Assembly (NCBI RefSeq): GCF_007995065.1
Contig: NZ_VOQR01000001.1
Coordinates: forward strand, 2,297,001 to 2,361,000
DNA: 64,000 nucleotides
DNA from: Sphingomonas ginsenosidivorax
Lineage (GTDB): Bacteria; Pseudomonadota; Alphaproteobacteria; Sphingomonadales; Sphingomonadaceae
Direction of reading: 5' to 3'
Below are positions 46,697 through 57,200 of the stretch, piece by piece. The position numbers were made by a program, and so were the translations under genes. The notes under the pieces were generated by a model. It searched no databases and had not been told where the DNA came from. It was given only the letters and a program-made list of their open reading frames with translations. How positions within the stretch are numbered: position 1 is the stretch's first letter; every line of letters starts with the position of its first letter.

Positions 46697-47704
46697 TCAC
46701 TTCTTGTTCGGCTTAGAGGCATGATTGGCCCACCCTCCGATCAGGCTGGTCAGGTCGTACTCCTCGAGAACCTGCGCGCGACAAGCATCGCTTGCCAACG
46801 TGATGAACGACAGGATGCATCTATCCGCCGAGCACTCGAAGTTCACATATTCGTGGTCCAGATGAGGTGCCGCGACCTCCCATTCGAGGGCGTTAAAATG
46901 CTCCGTACTCTGTCCGACTATGCTTTTCGGGAGGCCGGTGATGAGAGCGCGCGCTGCGACGGTGATGTCGTGGTTCGCTTGTCGGTTGCGCATGCGCACC
47001 GAATACCCGCGCTCTACTACGAATATGGCGGTAGGTCGCCCCATGGAGGCAACGGCGCTCTCAACAAAATGTGCAGAAGCTGAACCTTCGTAATCAGCTT
47101 TGTACGCGATCACGAAGGCGAATGGAGCAGTCCGTGTACGTTCCGCTTCATCATCATCTTCATCGTCATGCACGTAATCGAAAACGGTATTAGCTGCTTT
47201 GGCCATTGCTCTCATCGAGCCTGCGGTCTTGGTTTCGGCAACCAGTTCTGCAAGTCCCCGCAACTCCATGACCTTTTTCGAACAATCTCCAGCCGTCGTC
47301 TCGGACAAGGTCGATTTCACCTCAACGATTCCATAGACATCTTCATAGGGTACGATCCGCACCGCTCCGTCAGGTGATTTCAGATAGGCCGGAGCCCGCT
47401 GCCTATCGTAGAAGATTACGTCGAATTCAGAACTCAGGCTGACGTCCAAAACGCCGTTAGACATGTGGGGATACAGTATATGACCCTTACAGACGCCAAT
47501 GGACGACCCGAGGCTTTCGCGGAGATACCGTACAACCATGGCTTCTCGGGGGGCGCCTTGACCATCTGGTCTGCCGCCACCCTCGCCCCACCTCAGCGCT
47601 CCGATGAAATCATGAGCGTAGGCTGCGGCGATCGCAGCCAGGTTCGGTCTGTTTCGCGTGCCGGACAACTTAGTGCTTTCTATCGAACAGATTCCAGAAG
47701 GCAT
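46697..47704 (-). CDS. DUF6602-like PD-(D/E)xK protein
   Basis: 335 aa. GAPREAMVVRYLRESL (E54), SSEFDVIFYD (D95) and YGIVEVKSTLS (E128, K130) form the E-D-ExK pattern of a PD-(D/E)xK fold, and the order fits the DUF6602 family as I remember it. The middle holds an acidic DDEDDDEAE run, then a second alpha/beta part (AFVIAYKADYEGS). No helicase or methylase partner adjoins it, so it may be a lone defence nuclease. The ATG at 47704 has a weak, close ribosome site. Confidence 0.62.
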   Translation of the reverse strand: MPSGICSIESTKLSGTRNRPNLAAIAAAYAHDFIGALRWGEGGGRPDGQGAPREAMVVRYLRESLGSSIGVCKGHILYPHMSNGVLDVSLSSEFDVIFYDRQRAPAYLKSPDGAVRIVPYEDVYGIVEVKSTLSETTAGDCSKKVMELRGLAELVAETKTAGSMRAMAKAANTVFDYVHDDEDDDEAERTRTAPFAFVIAYKADYEGSASAHFVESAVASMGRPTAIFVVERGYSVRMRNRQANHDITVAARALITGLPKSIVGQSTEHFNALEWEVAAPHLDHEYVNFECSADRCILSFITLASDACRAQVLEEYDLTSLIGGWANHASKPNKK

Positions 47705-47932
47705 CCTACCGCAACTAACGCGGATACAAAGCTCAGATCTCGCCAGCCGCCGCTTCCGGCCACGGCCGTCGACAGACGCTTGTCGACGCCGGTGACGTCA
47801 TAGTCGTCGATGTGGGTCAGGTACTTGACGTTCAACGAGGCCCACCTTCCTCCGCCTGCCCTCCGTGACCCATGAATTCCGGTTCTAGGAGCGTTCACCT
47901 CCGGTGCCACAATCGGTCGGACGATGGTTGGG

Positions 47933-48820
47933 TCAGCCATTCCCTCCGCGGCCTTCGAGCAGATCGGCGTGTTGCTGCAATGCGGTCTGAAGGAAGTCGC
48001 GGAGGAGCCTCACGCGGCGGGTGGAGCGAGTTTCCGAATGGGTAAGGAGCCATACTTCGCCGTCGCGTTCGATCGGGCAGCCCTGCACGCGGGCCAGAAT
48101 GGGATCGGCGTCACCGAGGAAGCACGGGAGGCGGGCGATACCCATCCCCGCGCGGGCCGCTGCGAATTGCGAGCGCATGTCCGCAAATCGCACAGGGGTC
48201 GGCGAAGCGCTCAATCCTGCTGCGGACGGCCAGGTCACCGGGATCGATGCCCCTTCGCGTAATAGCCATGCCGGTTGAGACGCCGTGTCATTCGCGATGA
48301 AGTCGCGGTGATAGTACCAGGCAGAGTGGAAGCCGTGCGTGCGTGAACCGATGAGATAATCAGGGATCGACGAGGCGTCCAGAACGACACGCAGCGCAAC
48401 GTCGGCCTCCCGGTTGCTCAGGTCGGCGAGTATGCCTGACGCGGCGATCTCCAGGCCAATGTCAGGATGATCGGTGCGGAAGCGAGTGATGTCAGGCATG
48501 AGCAAATGCGTCGCGAAGGACGGTGGCATGGTGAAGCGCAGCTTGCCCGATACGCTCTGATCCAGACCGAAGACGCGAGCTTCGATCCGGGCCGAGGCCG
48601 TCTGCATCTGCTCCGCCAGCTCGACGATGTCGCTGCCGGCATCAGTCAGCCGATAGCCGGCCGGCAAGCGGTCGAAGAGTTTGACGCCCAGAGCCTCTTC
48701 GAGACGCGCGATGCCCCGGAGGATCGTCGCATGGTTGAGGCGAAGCCGGTCCGCCGCTGCTCTGACCGTCCCTCCCTGAGCGACGGCGAGGAACATGCGA
48801 ACCTCGTCCCACTGCCTCAT
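47933..48820 (-). CDS. LysR-family transcriptional regulator
   Basis: 295 aa: HTH region VRMFLAVAQGGTVRAAADRL then NHATILRGIARLEEALG, followed by an LTTR effector domain (FTMPPSFATHLLMPDITRF onward). It belongs to the short-helix LysR group that often controls a divergent oxidoreductase. The SDR gene starts 138 bp away on the other strand, consistent with that. Confidence 0.88.
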   Translation of the reverse strand: MRQWDEVRMFLAVAQGGTVRAAADRLRLNHATILRGIARLEEALGVKLFDRLPAGYRLTDAGSDIVELAEQMQTASARIEARVFGLDQSVSGKLRFTMPPSFATHLLMPDITRFRTDHPDIGLEIAASGILADLSNREADVALRVVLDASSIPDYLIGSRTHGFHSAWYYHRDFIANDTASQPAWLLREGASIPVTWPSAAGLSASPTPVRFADMRSQFAAARAGMGIARLPCFLGDADPILARVQGCPIERDGEVWLLTHSETRSTRRVRLLRDFLQTALQQHADLLEGRGGNG

Positions 48821-48958
48821 TGGTGCGCTTTCGCATCGGAGGGATGCGGCATTACCGACTTATCATCCTGCGCAGCCTGTCGCATTTAACCTCCAAGGGT
48901 ATCGCTGGTGCGGAACCGCATACACGCAATGTCAGCCACCTAGAAGGACGAACAACCC

Positions 48959-49714
48959 ATGGGTAGACTTCAAGACAAGGTCGCAGTGATTAGTGGCGCT
49001 TCGAAGGGCATCGGCGCTGCGATTGCCAAGGCGATGGCGGCCGAGGGCGCCAGTGTCGTCATCGGTTATGCGAGCGACAGTGAGGGAGCTGACTCGGTTG
49101 TGCGATCCATCGCGTCTGCCAACGGTCGTGCCGTCTCCCTGAAGACAGACGTCGCAAACGAGGCTGACGTAAACGCCTTGTTCGATCTTGCCGTCGAACG
49201 CCACGGGCGTATCGACATCCTCGTCAACAATGCCGGCGTCTATACCGTTCTTCCGATCGAAGACGTCAACGAACAGGATTTCCGACGCCAGTTCGACACC
49301 AATGTACTTGGAACGCTTTTCATGATCAAAGCGGCCGTCAGCCGTTTCGATGCGTCCGGCGGCAGCATCGTCAACATCGGCTCGGTCAACAGCGTCGCGG
49401 GACAGGCTGGCATGTCGGTCTACTCCGGCACCAAGGGGGCAATCGATACCATAACGCGGTCTCTCGCGGCGGAGCTCGCGCCAAGGAACATCCGGGTCAA
49501 CACGTTGGCCCCCGGCGCCACCGAGACCGAAGGCATCCGTAGCGCCGGAGTTATGGGAAGTCCGTTCGAGCAGCATGTCATCGACCGCACGCTGTTGGGC
49601 CGCTTCGGAACGCCTGAAGACGTCGCCAAGGTCGCGGTCTTTCTCGCGTCCGACGACGCCGCCTGGGTGACGGGCGAATGGCTGTCGGCGTCTGGCGGCT
49701 ACAAGCCTGGATAG
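48959..49714 (+). CDS. SDR-family NAD(P)-dependent oxidoreductase
   Basis: 251 aa, classical short-chain dehydrogenase: cofactor motif SGASKGIG (12-19), NNAG (90-93), catalytic S142/S145 region and YSGTK (Y155, K159), and the GRFGTPEDVAKVAVFLASD C-terminal block. D38-S near the second strand end does not decide between NAD and NADP. The substrate is unknown. A good AGGACG-type site (AAGGACGAACAACCC) precedes the ATG. Divergent LysR gene likely regulates it. Confidence 0.9.
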   Translation: MGRLQDKVAVISGASKGIGAAIAKAMAAEGASVVIGYASDSEGADSVVRSIASANGRAVSLKTDVANEADVNALFDLAVERHGRIDILVNNAGVYTVLPIEDVNEQDFRRQFDTNVLGTLFMIKAAVSRFDASGGSIVNIGSVNSVAGQAGMSVYSGTKGAIDTITRSLAAELAPRNIRVNTLAPGATETEGIRSAGVMGSPFEQHVIDRTLLGRFGTPEDVAKVAVFLASDDAAWVTGEWLSASGGYKPG

Positions 49715-50028
49715 ATGCGGCAGGATTGTGTGACACGCCGCCGCTCAATGGCTGATTGCAATGACGATTGTCGACACGTCACCTACTGGGCGACCGCGAC
49801 TGGTGGCTTTTATCATGAAGCAATGGACCGCAGATCGCTCCCCGATCCCGGCAAGGCGCTTCACCCGCGCACCACCTGGGCGTACCGTGCCACTTCCCTC
49901 TTACCCTGGTGAAGTGTCCTGCGAAGCATTGAGGTCCGAGCATGTGTCTACGGCGCTGGCGCCGTAAGTGGCATGCCGTGTATATCGCACGCTCGCTTCG
50001 GCGATGATCGCCGTGCACGGAGTTGACG
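49715..50028. other. Intergenic region with hairpin
   Basis: 314 bp. Its main feature is a perfect 6-bp-stem hairpin at 49950-49965 (ACGGCG / CGCCGT, loop CTGG). No supported gene. The promoter for the following two-gene unit should be in its right part. Confidence 0.4.
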
Positions 50029-50688
50029 ATGGGCAGACGCAGGGTCAACCGGCACCAATGGGCGGATGAGCCGGACCGCCTGCTCTTCCACGATCAGGCG
50101 CACGACATCTGGGCCAAGCTCGATTGGGAGTCATCCGAGTTCCAGAGTCGCCTCAACAGCGATCCGCCAATCGACGTCGATGGTTGCGTCTATCTCCTGC
50201 AGAGCGCGTGCATCTCGGCAGCCGCCGTAACCGACTGGCTCCGGCAAGATCTCCAGAAGGCCGCTGGCCTAGCCGGAGCTTCGCTTGATGAGCGCGCTTT
50301 CCGGGCTGAGATCGATCTGTGGCTTCCCGATCTCCCCCTGGCCCGGGCTGTCGCCAACACCTTCAAGCACCGGGAGTACCGCGACGAAGGCTGGGGCAAT
50401 GCGGAGATAAGACTGATCACCGTCTTCGAGCCGGAGCAGCGTAGCCGACTCGATGCGGCCCACGGCACCGATCGGTTCGAGAACACCTTTGCAGAGGAGG
50501 CGGCCGAGGCCACCTTCAGGCTCGCGTTTAGGCGCAGGGACGACAGTCGGGAGGTGGACGCGGTCGAATTCGTGCGACAGCTGTCGTCCGGGGCCTTGCG
50601 GCTGCTCGACGCCAACTCGCCTGGTGACGAGCGGCTGTTTGTCACCAAGCCGCGGAACCCGTCTGCCCACGCGGCTGGCGGTTCTTGA
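50029..50688 (+). CDS. Unknown 219-aa protein coupled to a YaaC-like gene
   Basis: 219 aa, soluble, helical (ACISAAAVTDWLRQDLQKAA; LARAVANTFKHREYRDEGW). No family recognised. The NTFKHREYRD region resembles helical His/Asp-containing segments of small defence proteins only loosely. GGAG is 6 nt before the ATG at 50029. Its stop overlaps the start of the next gene (TGATG), so the two products probably work together. Confidence 0.7.
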   Translation: MGRRRVNRHQWADEPDRLLFHDQAHDIWAKLDWESSEFQSRLNSDPPIDVDGCVYLLQSACISAAAVTDWLRQDLQKAAGLAGASLDERAFRAEIDLWLPDLPLARAVANTFKHREYRDEGWGNAEIRLITVFEPEQRSRLDAAHGTDRFENTFAEEAAEATFRLAFRRRDDSREVDAVEFVRQLSSGALRLLDANSPGDERLFVTKPRNPSAHAAGGS

Positions 50689-51836
50689 TGTATCCGGCCG
50701 ACGAGGCTGGGCTTGATGGCGAGCGGGATGGCAGCGCCCTATCCGCGCAGGGCCGGAAGCTCGACTTCTCGTTCTGGCCGATACGAGCCTCGGCCACGAT
50801 CAACGTCCCCAGCACCCGCCTCTTCTCTCTCGACCCTTGGGCGATCATCAGGCAGTCGATCGAAAGCGAGTGTGAGCCAGCGCGTCTGCCCGAGGCGTTG
50901 GCGTGCCTCGGGCAGGCCAGTGCGTTCTTCGAGGTCGGCACCAGTCAAGGCAACGAGGCCGCCCGGCCCCTCGCGCTGTACTACAGCTATCTCAACCTGA
51001 TGAAGGCGTATTGCCTGACCCGGGGCGGCGTCGCGACCTTCGAGCGGTCGCTTCACGGATTGTGGGAGGAGCACGCGGCGGGCCACGGGGTCGAGAATGC
51101 CGTTCTGTCGACAGTCAAACCCGGCCGGCCATTCGCAACCGATTTGAAGGTGTTCGAGCGAATCGCGATGACGCTCCCAGGCCAGAGCCCTGCCCTTGCC
51201 GGGAAGTATCGGCTCGCCTCGGTGGTACCGCAGATCCTTTCAGGTCACCGCTTGTGGGCGGAGGCGGCGGACGAAACCGAGCGCTTCTTCATCGTCAGGG
51301 ACATCGCGTTCCGTCACCATCCCGCCTCGGGTGACGTGTGGCTGCGCATCGACATGCTGCGCGAGGATCTGTCGCGCTTCGGCATAGAACCTCAGGACAT
51401 GCTGTCTCGCGCCGGGTTGGCGGGCACGTTTCGCCAGGTGAGGTGCGACCGACCGAAACGCGTTCGGTTCGAGCAGATCACGCCTCGGCGCCCGGTCGAT
51501 GGCGATCCGCTACCTGAGCTCCAGCATCTCATCGACGCGTTGCGGCCGTCCCTGTGGATGACCGTTACCGTCATACCGCCATACCGTCGCTACTATCTCT
51601 ACTTGTCACCATCGACTGAAGCGGATCAGCGACTGCCGCAGCTGCTCTCGATGTACGCGATGACATACTGGCTCGGCTCGATCACCAGGTACCGGCCCCA
51701 CCACTTCGACGAGTTGCTGCGTGGGAACTACGGTCCACGCATCCGAGACTTCGTGACCGGCCAGCCGCTACAATTTCTATATCTGATGGCATCGGAGATC
51801 TCTCGGCGCGACGTCGCACGCCCGAGCATCCTGTAG
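50688..51836 (+). CDS. YaaC-like protein
   Basis: 382 aa. YYSYLNLMKAYCLTRGG (about 103-119) and the C-terminal LLSMYAMTYWLGSITRYRPHHF and IRDFVTGQPLQFLYLMASEI match the pattern of YaaC-like proteins, a family of unknown function. No membrane helix or catalytic motif is clear. Translationally coupled to the 219-aa gene. A TTG one codon upstream is an alternative start. Confidence 0.7.
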   Translation: MYPADEAGLDGERDGSALSAQGRKLDFSFWPIRASATINVPSTRLFSLDPWAIIRQSIESECEPARLPEALACLGQASAFFEVGTSQGNEAARPLALYYSYLNLMKAYCLTRGGVATFERSLHGLWEEHAAGHGVENAVLSTVKPGRPFATDLKVFERIAMTLPGQSPALAGKYRLASVVPQILSGHRLWAEAADETERFFIVRDIAFRHHPASGDVWLRIDMLREDLSRFGIEPQDMLSRAGLAGTFRQVRCDRPKRVRFEQITPRRPVDGDPLPELQHLIDALRPSLWMTVTVIPPYRRYYLYLSPSTEADQRLPQLLSMYAMTYWLGSITRYRPHHFDELLRGNYGPRIRDFVTGQPLQFLYLMASEISRRDVARPSIL

Positions 51837-52303
51837 GCATGGAGGCAGGGACGAGACAGGCCCGAGCATTCGCACCAGTCGCCGAGATCTCCAAGGCGAT
51901 GCGGCGGCGAGTCACGGGATCTGGATCGGATGGGATCGCGTAGGCAAAGACCTCCTCCCGCCTTACCGTCACCGGACCGTCGCTGGCCGCAGGATCTTGC
52001 ATCTTCCTGCGCACCATCAATGCTGCGGGCTTTCCTCATAGCATCCGGATCGACGCAACTGTCTGATGATACCTTTGAACGCTGCGGTGACGCCTTGGGC
52101 ACGCCCGATGTCGTTATCCTGCTGAGCGGCATCCCATTAGAGTTCGAGCGGCCAGCGTTCCGGGCAATGGTGCAGCAGGCATCGCAGTGCCAACCGGATC
52201 TCTACCCCATCGACCCGGGCTTCCGAGCAACGAGCGCCCCCGCGCAGGATGTGGACCGACAATGCGATGACGACTCGTTGATGCCTGGGCAGTGACACCG
52301 CGC
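51837..52303. other. Non-coding or decayed region at island edge
   Basis: 467 bp after the YaaC-like gene. A plus-strand frame from about 52019 has a protein-like start (LRAFLIASGSTQLSDDTF) but soon becomes featureless. Together with the broken dnaE2 tail next to it, this looks like debris of past recombination. Confidence 0.4.
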
Positions 52304-52760
52304 TCATCGGAAGTCATGGGATTTGAACCGCATGACCTCCTCCGGATCCATGCCATCGGCGTGAGGTGGCCAGTAGCAGTTGCGCGGACCTGGGCTCCAA
52401 CCCTTGTCGCCGCGATCGGGCGACCCTGGATGGCGCGCGCCATCGCCCCTGCCGGTCACGTGCGGAAAGGACATCTCGCCGACGCGATGGAGCAGATCGC
52501 CATGATCGATGATCCGATCGCAGATGACATGGATCACCTCACCTTCCTTCTGCACCCTGCCCTTCATGCCGATCATCGATGCGGACATCACGGTGCGGCG
52601 TTGGGCCTCAAACCGGTCCGGCCAGAGGATGCCATTGGCGATGCCGGTCTCATCCTCGAGGGTGATGAGCAGCACGCCCTTGGCGCTGCCGGGTTTCTGA
52701 CGAACGAGGATGATGCCGGCGACCACGACGTGGCGACCTGCCCAAGCATGGGCGCGACCT
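52304..52760 (-). pseudogene. dnaE2: C-terminal remnant of error-prone DNA polymerase DnaE2
   Basis: The minus strand encodes AGRHVVVAGIILVRQKPGSA, then TLEDETGIANGILWPDRFEAQ, MKGRVQKEGEVIHVICDRI and the end VMRFKSHDFR: the C-terminal OB-fold tail of DnaE2 with its natural stop. Full DnaE2 is over 1000 aa; only about 150 remain. Upstream of residue equivalent ~52760 the frame no longer resembles DnaE2 and another coding fragment begins on the opposite strand. No imuA/imuB partner is present. Confidence 0.7.
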
Positions 52761-52938
52761 CGTGCAGGCGCACGACAAGGCCAAGGCGAACCAGTTCGAC
52801 GTGGTGATCGGGAACTGCGGCCCGGGCCATTCCGGGCCCTGCTCGGCGACCAACTATCCCGACGGCAGGCGCCAGGTCTGCTACTGTACTGCCGCCAACC
52901 AGTGCGACGATTGCGCCTTCGAGCAGGCGGGTGGCTGA
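52761..52938 (+). pseudogene. Fragment of a Cys-rich coding sequence
   Basis: A plus-strand frame ends VVIGNCGPGHSGPCSATNYP then RQVCYCTAANQCDDCAFEQA with a stop at 52938. Six or more cysteines in regular spacing and high coding-like quality suggest the tail of a real gene, but no start is present and the preceding bases are the dnaE2 remnant of the other strand. The family is not recognised. Confidence 0.4.
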
Positions 52939-53022
52939 ACCGCGCGCGGGGCGGGTTTGGGCGATCGGCGCATGGCTTGTCTGAGGCTGCCATTTTCCCA
53001 GTTATTCGGGTAGCTGTGGACG

Positions 53023-54255
53023 ATGTCGTCACGCCCCTCTAACGCATTGCGTCTCCTTCACACTTCGGACTGGCACATCGGCCAGGAACTCCACGGGCAT
53101 GACCGGCAGGAGGAGCACGATGCGTTCCTGGGCTGGCTGCTCGAGCAGATCGGCACGCTCGAGATCGACGCGCTCGTCGTGACTGGCGACATCTTCGACG
53201 TGGCGAACCCGCCGGTCACCGCAACGGCGCGCTTCTACGGTTTCCTCCGCGACGCGCTCGCGACGCATCCGCGGCTGCAGATCGTCATCGTCGGTGGCAA
53301 CCACGACTCGGCCGCGCGCATCAACCTGCCCGGCGCGCTGCTGGGGCGCGGCCGCGTCCACCTCGTCGGCCAGCTGCCCCGATGCGAGGGTGCGCTCGAT
53401 CTGGACGGATTGTTCGTGACGCTCGCGGGCCGTGGCGGGGGTCCCGCCGCCCTCTTGGCCGCCATCCCGTATTGCCGGCCGGGCGATCTCGGTCGTGGCG
53501 ACCTTGCCTCGCTCTATGCCGAGGTCGCGATCGCCGCCGAGGCAAGGGCAGTCGGCCTGCCGGTCGTCCTGACCGGCCACCTCCATGTGTCGGGTGGCGA
53601 CGTGTCGATCGATTCCGAGCGCAGGATAGTGATCGGCGGCGAGGAGGCGGAGGCCTCCACGCTGTTCGACGCGCGCGCCGCGTATGTCGCCCTCGGCCAT
53701 CTGCACCGTCCGCAAGACGTCGCCGGCTCGACGCTGATCCGCTACGCTGGTTCGCCGATCCCGCTCTCGCTGGCCGAGCGCGACTACCACCACTCGGTCA
53801 CCGTCGTTGACCTGGGCGACGGCGAGCCGCGGGTGAGCGTCCTGGAGATCCCCCGCCTGGCGGCATTCGTGTCCTTTCCGGCTGCTGGCGCGCAGTCGTT
53901 CGAGGAGGTGGAACTCGCGCTCGCCGCCTTCGACTTCGGCGAGCCTGAAACGCTCGGCCGGAGGCCGTTCGTCGAGGTCACAGTGCTGCTCGACCGGCCT
54001 CAGCCAGGGGTGACCGCCCGTGTCCACGCGGCGCTCGAGGGCAAGCCGGTCCGCCTCACCCGCATCCGTTCGATCTATCCTGACGCGCCGGTGCGCGACG
54101 GCCTCGCCGGGCGGGGCGAGGCGCTGGATGCGCTCGAGCCCTCGGCGGTGTTCGCCGCGCTCCATGCTGAGCGCCACGCGGCCGAGCCCAACCAAGCCCT
54201 CGCCCGTGCATTCGCCGAGCTGGTGATTGCCGTGCAGTCGGAGACCCAGCTGTGA
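53023..54255 (+). CDS. sbcD: Exonuclease subunit SbcD
   Basis: 410 aa calcineurin-like nuclease: LLHTSDWHIGQELHG (Mn ligands D, H), VVTGDIFDVANPP, VIVGGNHDSAARI, VLTGHLHVSGGDVS and ALGHLHRPQDV. With SbcC it forms the SbcCD (Mre11-Rad50-type) complex that cuts hairpins and DNA ends. Its last bases overlap the sbcC GTG start by 4 bp. Confidence 0.95.
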   Translation: MSSRPSNALRLLHTSDWHIGQELHGHDRQEEHDAFLGWLLEQIGTLEIDALVVTGDIFDVANPPVTATARFYGFLRDALATHPRLQIVIVGGNHDSAARINLPGALLGRGRVHLVGQLPRCEGALDLDGLFVTLAGRGGGPAALLAAIPYCRPGDLGRGDLASLYAEVAIAAEARAVGLPVVLTGHLHVSGGDVSIDSERRIVIGGEEAEASTLFDARAAYVALGHLHRPQDVAGSTLIRYAGSPIPLSLAERDYHHSVTVVDLGDGEPRVSVLEIPRLAAFVSFPAAGAQSFEEVELALAAFDFGEPETLGRRPFVEVTVLLDRPQPGVTARVHAALEGKPVRLTRIRSIYPDAPVRDGLAGRGEALDALEPSAVFAALHAERHAAEPNQALARAFAELVIAVQSETQL

Positions 54256-57200
54256 GGGTGCTCGCGATACGCGGTCAGAACCTGACCAGCCTCGCGGGCG
54301 AGTTCGAGGTCGACTTCGAGTCCGAGCCACTGGCGTCGGCAGGCATCTTCGCGATCACGGGCCCGACCGGGGCCGGCAAGTCAACGCTGCTCGACGCCGT
54401 GTGTCTCGCGCTGTTCAACCACGTGCCTCGCCTGGCATCGGCGGCGCGCGGCCAGGTCGGCGCGGCCGGCGGCGAGACCCTCTCGGCGGACGATCCCCGC
54501 GCCCTGCTCCGCCACCGCGCTGGCGAGGGGTTCGCCGAGGTCGACTTCATCGGTCTCGACCGTGGCCGCTACCGCGCCCGCTGGTACGTGAAGCGCGCGC
54601 GGCTTCGGAGCGACGGTGCTCTCCAGCTCGTCCAGCAGACCTTCACCAACCTCGATACCGGCGAAGTCTACGGCGGCACGCGCACGGAGACGCTGAACGC
54701 GATCCGCAGCAAGGTCGGGCTGACCGCCCAGCAGTTCGGGCGGGCGGTGATGCTCGCGCAGGGCGACTTCAACGCGTTCATTGAGGCTGACTCGAACACG
54801 CGGGCCGAACTGCTAGAGAAGCTGACCGGCACCGACCTCTACGCACGCCTCGGCGTGGCTGCGCGCGCCAAGGCCGACCGCCTTCGCGAGGCGCTGAACG
54901 CCATCGAGATGCGCATCGCCGCGCAGAACGGCCTGGACGACATCCAGCGCGCCGAGGCCGAGGACCGCCTGTCGAAGGCGAGCGGCGAGCACGAGGCGGC
55001 GAAGGGCGTGCTGGCGGCGCGCGAGCGTGATCGGAACTGGCACGCGCGGGCAGGTGAACTGGCCGTGCGCGTCGAGGTGGCCGAGCAGGCGCGTGGCGCG
55101 GCGGAACTCAGGCGGTCCGAGGCCGAGCCGCGGCGCGTCGACATGGCCAACCGGCGGGTCGCGTTCTCCATCGTCCCGGCATGGCAGGCGGCGGCCGACG
55201 CGAACGCGAAGGTCACCGCAACGCAGCTGCGCATCTCCGAGCTCGACCGCGAGGCCGTCGCTGCACGGGGACGCGAAACTGAGGCCTTGGCCATCGACTG
55301 TGTCGCCGCCGAGAAGCTGAGACTTGCCGAGCTGGACCGAGAGCGCGAGCGGCCCCACCTCGAGGCCGCGCGCGCCCTTGATGCCCGGATCGCCGAGCTC
55401 GGTGCAAAGCTGACGCCGCTGACGGCCACGCGAGAGGCCGCCGCCGGCGACGTCGAGGCAAGCGCTGCGCACCTGGCGACCGCCACCGCTGAGCGGGACG
55501 AGGCGACGGCTGGCCGCACGTTGCTGGCCGATTGGCTCGATGCCAACAAGTCGCGCAGTCCGCTTTTGGCACGGCGCGACGATCTCGCCGCGGACCTCAT
55601 CGAACATGCCGATCTGTCGGAGCGCGCGGGCACGCTGCAGGCCGAAGCCGGCACGCTTGTCACCCGGTTGTCGGAAGCCCACGTTTCAATGGTCGAGGCC
55701 GAGAAGTCGGCGAACGCCACCCGCGAGGCGCTGACGACGGCGGAGGAAAGCGGCAGGATTGCTCGCGTCGCTCTGCCGACGCTCGATGCCGCCGCCGACG
55801 CGGAGACAGAGCGTGACAGGCTGACCGGGGTCGAGCCGTGTCTGCTGTCGTTCGAGCGCGCGGCAACTGAACTCGGACGGCAGAGCGATGCGATCGACGC
55901 CGACCGCGCCGAACTCGGGCGTATCGACGCCCAACTCTCGGCTTCGAACGAGCGCAAGGGCGAGATCGATGCCGCGTCTCCGGTCCTCGGGGCGCGCCAT
56001 GCCGAGGCGACTAGGGCGGGCGCGCTGTCCGCCGCCGCTTCCGGGGATGCCGCCGAGCGGCTTCGGGCGGAACTGGTGGCGGGCGAGCCCTGCCCGGTCT
56101 GTGGTGGGACCGACCACGCTGTCGAGGCGCTGGCCGGCTTGATCCATGGCCGCGCGACCGAGGACGCTCATCGCGTCGCGAATTTGGCGGCGGAGATCGC
56201 GGCGCTCGGCTACGAGCGAGCCGTCCTGCTCGATCGGATCGGTCAAGATGGGACCCGCCGCGCCGCCGTCACGGTGCGAATCGAGAAGGGTGAGAAGGCG
56301 GTCTCGACCGCAGCCGACGTGCGTGACGCCCTCTTGACGAAGCTGCAGGAGGCCTTGGGCCCATGCGCGATAAACGTCGCGATCGGACCGCAGGCGATCC
56401 GCGCCAAGGTGACCTCTCGACTGCGGGTGGTCGAGGAACGCCGCGCTGGATTCTTGCGGGCGCGCGAGGATGAGAAGCGGACCTCGGCAGCGCTCGACGC
56501 CGCCCGTACCACCTCATTGGAGGCCGTCGAGCAGGAGCGTGTTGCCAGGCAGACCGTCCGGGATCTGGAGACCGAGGCGGGGCGCAACGCGGAGCGGCTC
56601 GGCGATGCAGGCAAACGGCTCGAACAGGTTGCCGCGGGTCTGGATGCCGCACTCAACCCGCTCTTCGACTGGCGCACCGACACTACGGCAGTCGCTACGC
56701 TGAATGACCTCGTCGGCGTATGGCTGGAGAAGACCCGTGAGATGGCGGCGATCGACGCCGGGTTACCCGGACTCGGCAAGGCCGCGAGCGATGCCGAGAT
56801 CGACCACGGTCGCGAGGCCGCCCGGCTCGAAGGTGCAGTGAAGGCCGAACGCGCGTGCGGCGACGAACGCAACACTCTGATCGGAGAGCGCGCGCCGATG
56901 CTCGGCAGGGAAACCGTCGAAACCGTTGCCGACCGCATCGTCAAGACCGTCGAGGCGGCCTCGACGGAACGCGAGGCGGCGCGGATCGCGTGCGACGGTG
57001 CCCGGTCGGCCGCCGCCGCCGCGCAGGCGCGCCACGGGCAGGCGATCAAGTCGCTTGAGCTCGAAGAGGCCGACGCGGCGACGCGGACCCGGACCTTCGA
57101 GGCAGAACTGGTCGCGAGGCAGGTCAGCCTAGAACTGGTCGAGCGGGCTGCGGCCGACGGCGCGTCCGCACTCGATGCGGAGGCGAAGGCGTTGGCCGAG

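Noticed and set aside
47680..47940. Minus-strand frame of 86 codons between the DUF6602-like and LysR genes
   Set aside because: No recognised domain; overlaps the ends of both flanking genes and has no good start site.
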